Assembly: GCA_002293625.1 (NCBI GenBank)
Contig: DBDP01000117.1
Coordinates: 1 to 7,739 of the forward strand
DNA length: 7,739 bases
From: Clostridiales bacterium UBA929
Lineage (GTDB): Bacteria; Bacillota; Clostridia; Oscillospirales; UBA929
Reading direction: 5' to 3'
Shown here: positions 5,672 through 7,739 of the stretch, piece by piece
Layout of the letters: each line of letters opens with the position of its first letter
Position numbering within the stretch: the first letter of the stretch is position 1
Position numbers and translations under genes: made by a program
Notes under the pieces: model-generated
Told to the model about the DNA's origin: nothing
What the model saw: only the letters and a program-made list of their open reading frames with translations
Databases searched by the model: none

Positions 5672-7126
5672 CTAAAACTGGAAATAGATAAACTCCTGCG
5701 GGTCGTACCCCGCGCCGTAGACGCCGAAAACCATCATCGCGGCAAGCAGTAAGAAATAGACGGCGTACTTCACCCAGCGTCTGCCGGCGATTTGGCTTAC
5801 GAGGTCGCGCTTCCGCGACACGCCGTCCACGATAAACAGAATCAAAACCGCTGTCAGTACGGCGTTCAGATGCCCAGGCGAAAGACCCATTTCCATAACC
5901 GAACCCGTAAATGGGGACAGCGCAATGCGCTTCAAAACCGATAGCGCGCCCATCACCGAGCGCGCCCGGAAGAATACGAACGCCGCCGAAACAAGCGCGA
6001 AGTTGAACACCACCCGAGACCCTGTCAATACAGGGTTTGTCTGTGAGACGCGCAGAACAGCGAGAGCTTTTTCCCGCAGCGGCTTGGTTATCCCCGACAC
6101 GACTTGGAAAAGACCGTGCAGCAGACCCCATGCAAAAAACGTGAGCGCCGCGCCGTGCCACAGACCGCTTACAAGGAACACGATCATCAAGTTCGCGTAA
6201 CGCCGCCATGCTTTTTCGCAGCGGCTTCCGCCCAACGGGAAGTAGAGGTAATCCTTGAACCACGTGGAGAGCGAAATGTGCCATCGCCGCCAAAAATCCT
6301 TGATCGACGCCGCGAGGAACGGCGCGTCAAAGTTGCGCATAATACGGATACCCATCATCCGCGCCGAACCGCGCGCGATGTCGGAATAGGCCGAGAAGTC
6401 GCAGTAAATTTGAACCGAGAACGCGGCGGCGGCCACGGCGTATTGCAGCCCGCCAACTGTTCCCGGCGGCGCGTCGAACGCGAAATTCACCAGTATCGCC
6501 AAACGGTCGGCGATAACGAGCTTCTTAAACATCCCCCACAGAAACAGCAGAAAACCTTCAAACAACGCTTGCAGACAAAATGAGCGGGGTTCTTTAAGCT
6601 GCGGCAGCAGGTTCTTAGAACGTTCGATAGGCCCCGCGACCAGTTGCGGGAAGTAGGAGACGAACAAGGCATAGTCGATAAAGTTCCGCTCAGCGTCCAG
6701 TTGCCCGCGGTATACGTCCATCGTGTAACCCAGCGCCTGAAAGGTGTAAAACGAGATACCGACCGGCAGCAGCAGTCCTGACAGCGGCGGCGTGAATGAA
6801 ACGCCGAGCAGTGAGAACACGCGAAAAGTCAGCTCGACCGCAAAGTTATAGTATTTGAAGAAGAACAGAATCGAGAGATTCAACACCAGACTGAGCACCA
6901 GCCATAACCGGCGGCGTCCCAAGAAACGGCTCGACATCAAACGCGCGCACAAATACGTCGCCGCCGTGCTGGTAAGCATCAGCAGCGCGTATGCCGGTTC
7001 CCAGCAAATATAGAAGAAATAGCTCGCCGCGAGCAAAAACGGGTTCTTAACCCGGCGCGGCAGCAAAAAGTACAGAGATAACGTTATGGGCAGATAGACG
7101 CAGTAACTGAGCGAGTTGAAATTCAT
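5672..7126 (-). CDS. MBOAT-family membrane O-acyltransferase (AlgI/DltB-like)
   Basis: At 484 residues this is full length for the family and strongly hydrophobic throughout, with about ten or more membrane segments. Conserved features are LLAASYFFYICWEP (31-44), PVGISFYTFQALGY (121-134), YFPQLVAGPIER (158-169), QIYCDFSAYSDIARG (239-253), DFWRRWHISLSTWFKDYLY (277-295) and SGLWHGAALTFFAWGLLHG (320-338). H324 in the last is the invariant membrane histidine, with H283 as the second conserved histidine. These enzymes pass acyl groups from a cytoplasmic donor across the membrane to an extracellular partner such as the SGNH protein encoded 15 bp downstream. The ATG at 7124-7126 overlaps the upstream stop as ATGA, and AGGCGG (7137-7142) lies 10 nt upstream. 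AlgI-, PatA- and DltB-type roles are all possible. No dltA or dltC gene is visible, so D-alanylation is not specifically supported. Confidence 0.92.
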   Translation of the reverse strand: MNFNSLSYCVYLPITLSLYFLLPRRVKNPFLLAASYFFYICWEPAYALLMLTSTAATYLCARLMSSRFLGRRRLWLVLSLVLNLSILFFFKYYNFAVELTFRVFSLLGVSFTPPLSGLLLPVGISFYTFQALGYTMDVYRGQLDAERNFIDYALFVSYFPQLVAGPIERSKNLLPQLKEPRSFCLQALFEGFLLFLWGMFKKLVIADRLAILVNFAFDAPPGTVGGLQYAVAAAAFSVQIYCDFSAYSDIARGSARMMGIRIMRNFDAPFLAASIKDFWRRWHISLSTWFKDYLYFPLGGSRCEKAWRRYANLMIVFLVSGLWHGAALTFFAWGLLHGLFQVVSGITKPLREKALAVLRVSQTNPVLTGSRVVFNFALVSAAFVFFRARSVMGALSVLKRIALSPFTGSVMEMGLSPGHLNAVLTAVLILFIVDGVSRKRDLVSQIAGRRWVKYAVYFLLLAAMMVFGVYGAGYDPQEFIYFQF

Positions 7127-7739
7127 CCGCCGAACGCCGCCTGTGCCTGATTCGGGCTTTGCCTCGGCTCTAAATCGGGATACCGGCGCTCCAGCGCGGC
7201 GCGGGAGATTTCCAGCACCTCCGCCGCCTCATGCTCGTCAAAGCAGCCCGCCGTCACCATGTCGCACGGGCGCAGAGTTGCCCAGGAAAAGTTCAACCCC
7301 ACATATGGCGTAACGCGCCCGGCGGCCATCGGTTTAATCGTCATCACCGGCTTCTTGGCGTTCCATATGATTCCCGCCACCGTTTCGATCTCCACCTGCA
7401 TCAGGAAGCCCAGACAGTTATAAATCTGGATGTACGTCTCCACGTCGTACCCGTTTTGATCGGAATACACAATCAGTTCAGGCATATGCGCCGACAGTCC
7501 GGGGATCATACCCTCGTCCCGGATCATCTTGGTGTAGTCGTCCAGCCGGTCGATGATTCCCTTGTTTTTGTTGACGAGCTGCTCGGCGCTGGAATGGTGT
7601 AAAAAGCAGAACGCCGCGCCCGACTCGCGGCTCTCGCGGATGGTCGCGGCGGCTTCGCGCCGCCCTTCTGCGGTATCATCCACGTTGATGATCGGCGTAT
7701 CAACGCGGATGATCGCCTTCCCAAGGCGCTGTTCCGCCA
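7123..7739 (-). CDS. Aldo/keto-reductase-like TIM-barrel protein, 5' end cut off by the window
   Basis: The frame is open to the right edge and 204 residues are visible, ending at the TGA at 7123-7125. The GTG at 7683 is internal, because sensible protein-like sequence (AIIRVDTPIINVDDT) continues upstream of it. The visible part resembles the second half of an aldo/keto-reductase barrel. It has an LHHSS strand end, GMIPGLSAHMPELI, which recalls the AKR 'iG.SsH.pe' segment, DVETYIQIYN, which recalls 'DvvQ..yN', and VMTIKPMAAGRV, which recalls 'mKPlagG'. It ends with DMVTAGCFDEHEAAEVLEIS, which recalls the closing 'v...G..s.e...e' strand and helix. The catalytic Asp/Tyr/Lys would lie in the missing part, so activity cannot be judged. 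The protein is soluble with no signal sequence in the visible part. ATGA overlap with the MBOAT gene suggests coupled expression, though no known acylation system requires an AKR. Confidence 0.65.
   Translation of the reverse strand, partial: AEQRLGKAIIRVDTPIINVDDTAEGRREAAATIRESRESGAAFCFLHHSSAEQLVNKNKGIIDRLDDYTKMIRDEGMIPGLSAHMPELIVYSDQNGYDVETYIQIYNCLGFLMQVEIETVAGIIWNAKKPVMTIKPMAAGRVTPYVGLNFSWATLRPCDMVTAGCFDEHEAAEVLEISRAALERRYPDLEPRQSPNQAQAAFGG

Noticed and set aside
5672..7126. Assignment of the MBOAT gene as dltB
   Set aside because: No dltA, dltC or typical short dlt partners are visible, and the protein looks equally AlgI/PatA-like, so a gene symbol would overstate the evidence.
7681..7683. 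GTG as a start codon for the AKR-like gene
   Set aside because: No ribosome site precedes it, and the frame continues upstream to the window edge with protein-like sequence, so the gene is better read as truncated by the window.

Overview
The window looks like a piece of chromosome from a high-GC member of the Clostridia (Firmicutes), probably of the Oscillospirales type. The reasons are strong AGGTGG-type ribosome binding sites, tight gene packing with 4 to 32 bp overlaps, a Firmicutes-style SOS box, and protein families common in that class. This placement is inference; no rRNA or marker gene is complete here. I saw no tRNA, rRNA, insertion sequence, CRISPR array or phage gene, and no gene-free stretch longer than 88 bp.

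Layout, left to right. (1) Positions 1-272, plus strand: the 3' end of a SpoU/TrmH-family rRNA ribose methyltransferase, most like RlmB. (2) Positions 265-2493, plus: a 742-residue membrane protein, overlapping the methyltransferase by 8 bp. It has the membrane and soluble layout of a P1-type ATPase but has lost the DKTGT, TGE and GDGxND motifs, so it is a likely pseudo-ATPase. (3) An 88 bp intergenic region with an extended -10 promoter. A 12/14 match to the Bacillus-type LexA (SOS) box sits between the -35 and -10 elements. (4) Positions 2582-3931 and 3928-4683, plus, overlapping ATGA: a radical SAM protein of the 'putative DNA modification/repair' family and its usual DUF4130 partner. The radical SAM protein carries a helix-hairpin-helix domain and a perfect sliding-clamp-binding pentapeptide, QLSLF. 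(5) On the minus strand, running in from the right edge: a 5'-truncated aldo/keto-reductase-like TIM-barrel protein (7123-7739), an MBOAT O-acyltransferase (5672-7126, ATGA overlap) and an SGNH-fold hydrolase/acyltransferase (4652-5656, 15 bp gap). Together these form one apparent operon.

How the genes work together. The radical SAM/DUF4130 pair has four independent signs of a DNA-repair role: family assignment, the HhH domain, the clamp-binding motif and a LexA box over its promoter. The reading offered here is an SOS-inducible, replication-clamp-associated radical SAM repair or modification system whose chemistry is still unknown. The minus-strand operon looks like a two-component surface acylation machine: the MBOAT moves acyl groups across the membrane and the SGNH protein transfers them outside, as in DltB/DltD, AlgI/AlgJ-X and PatA/PatB. 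The AKR-like protein is translationally coupled to it but has no obvious role. The two gene groups converge and overlap by 32 bp with no visible terminator.
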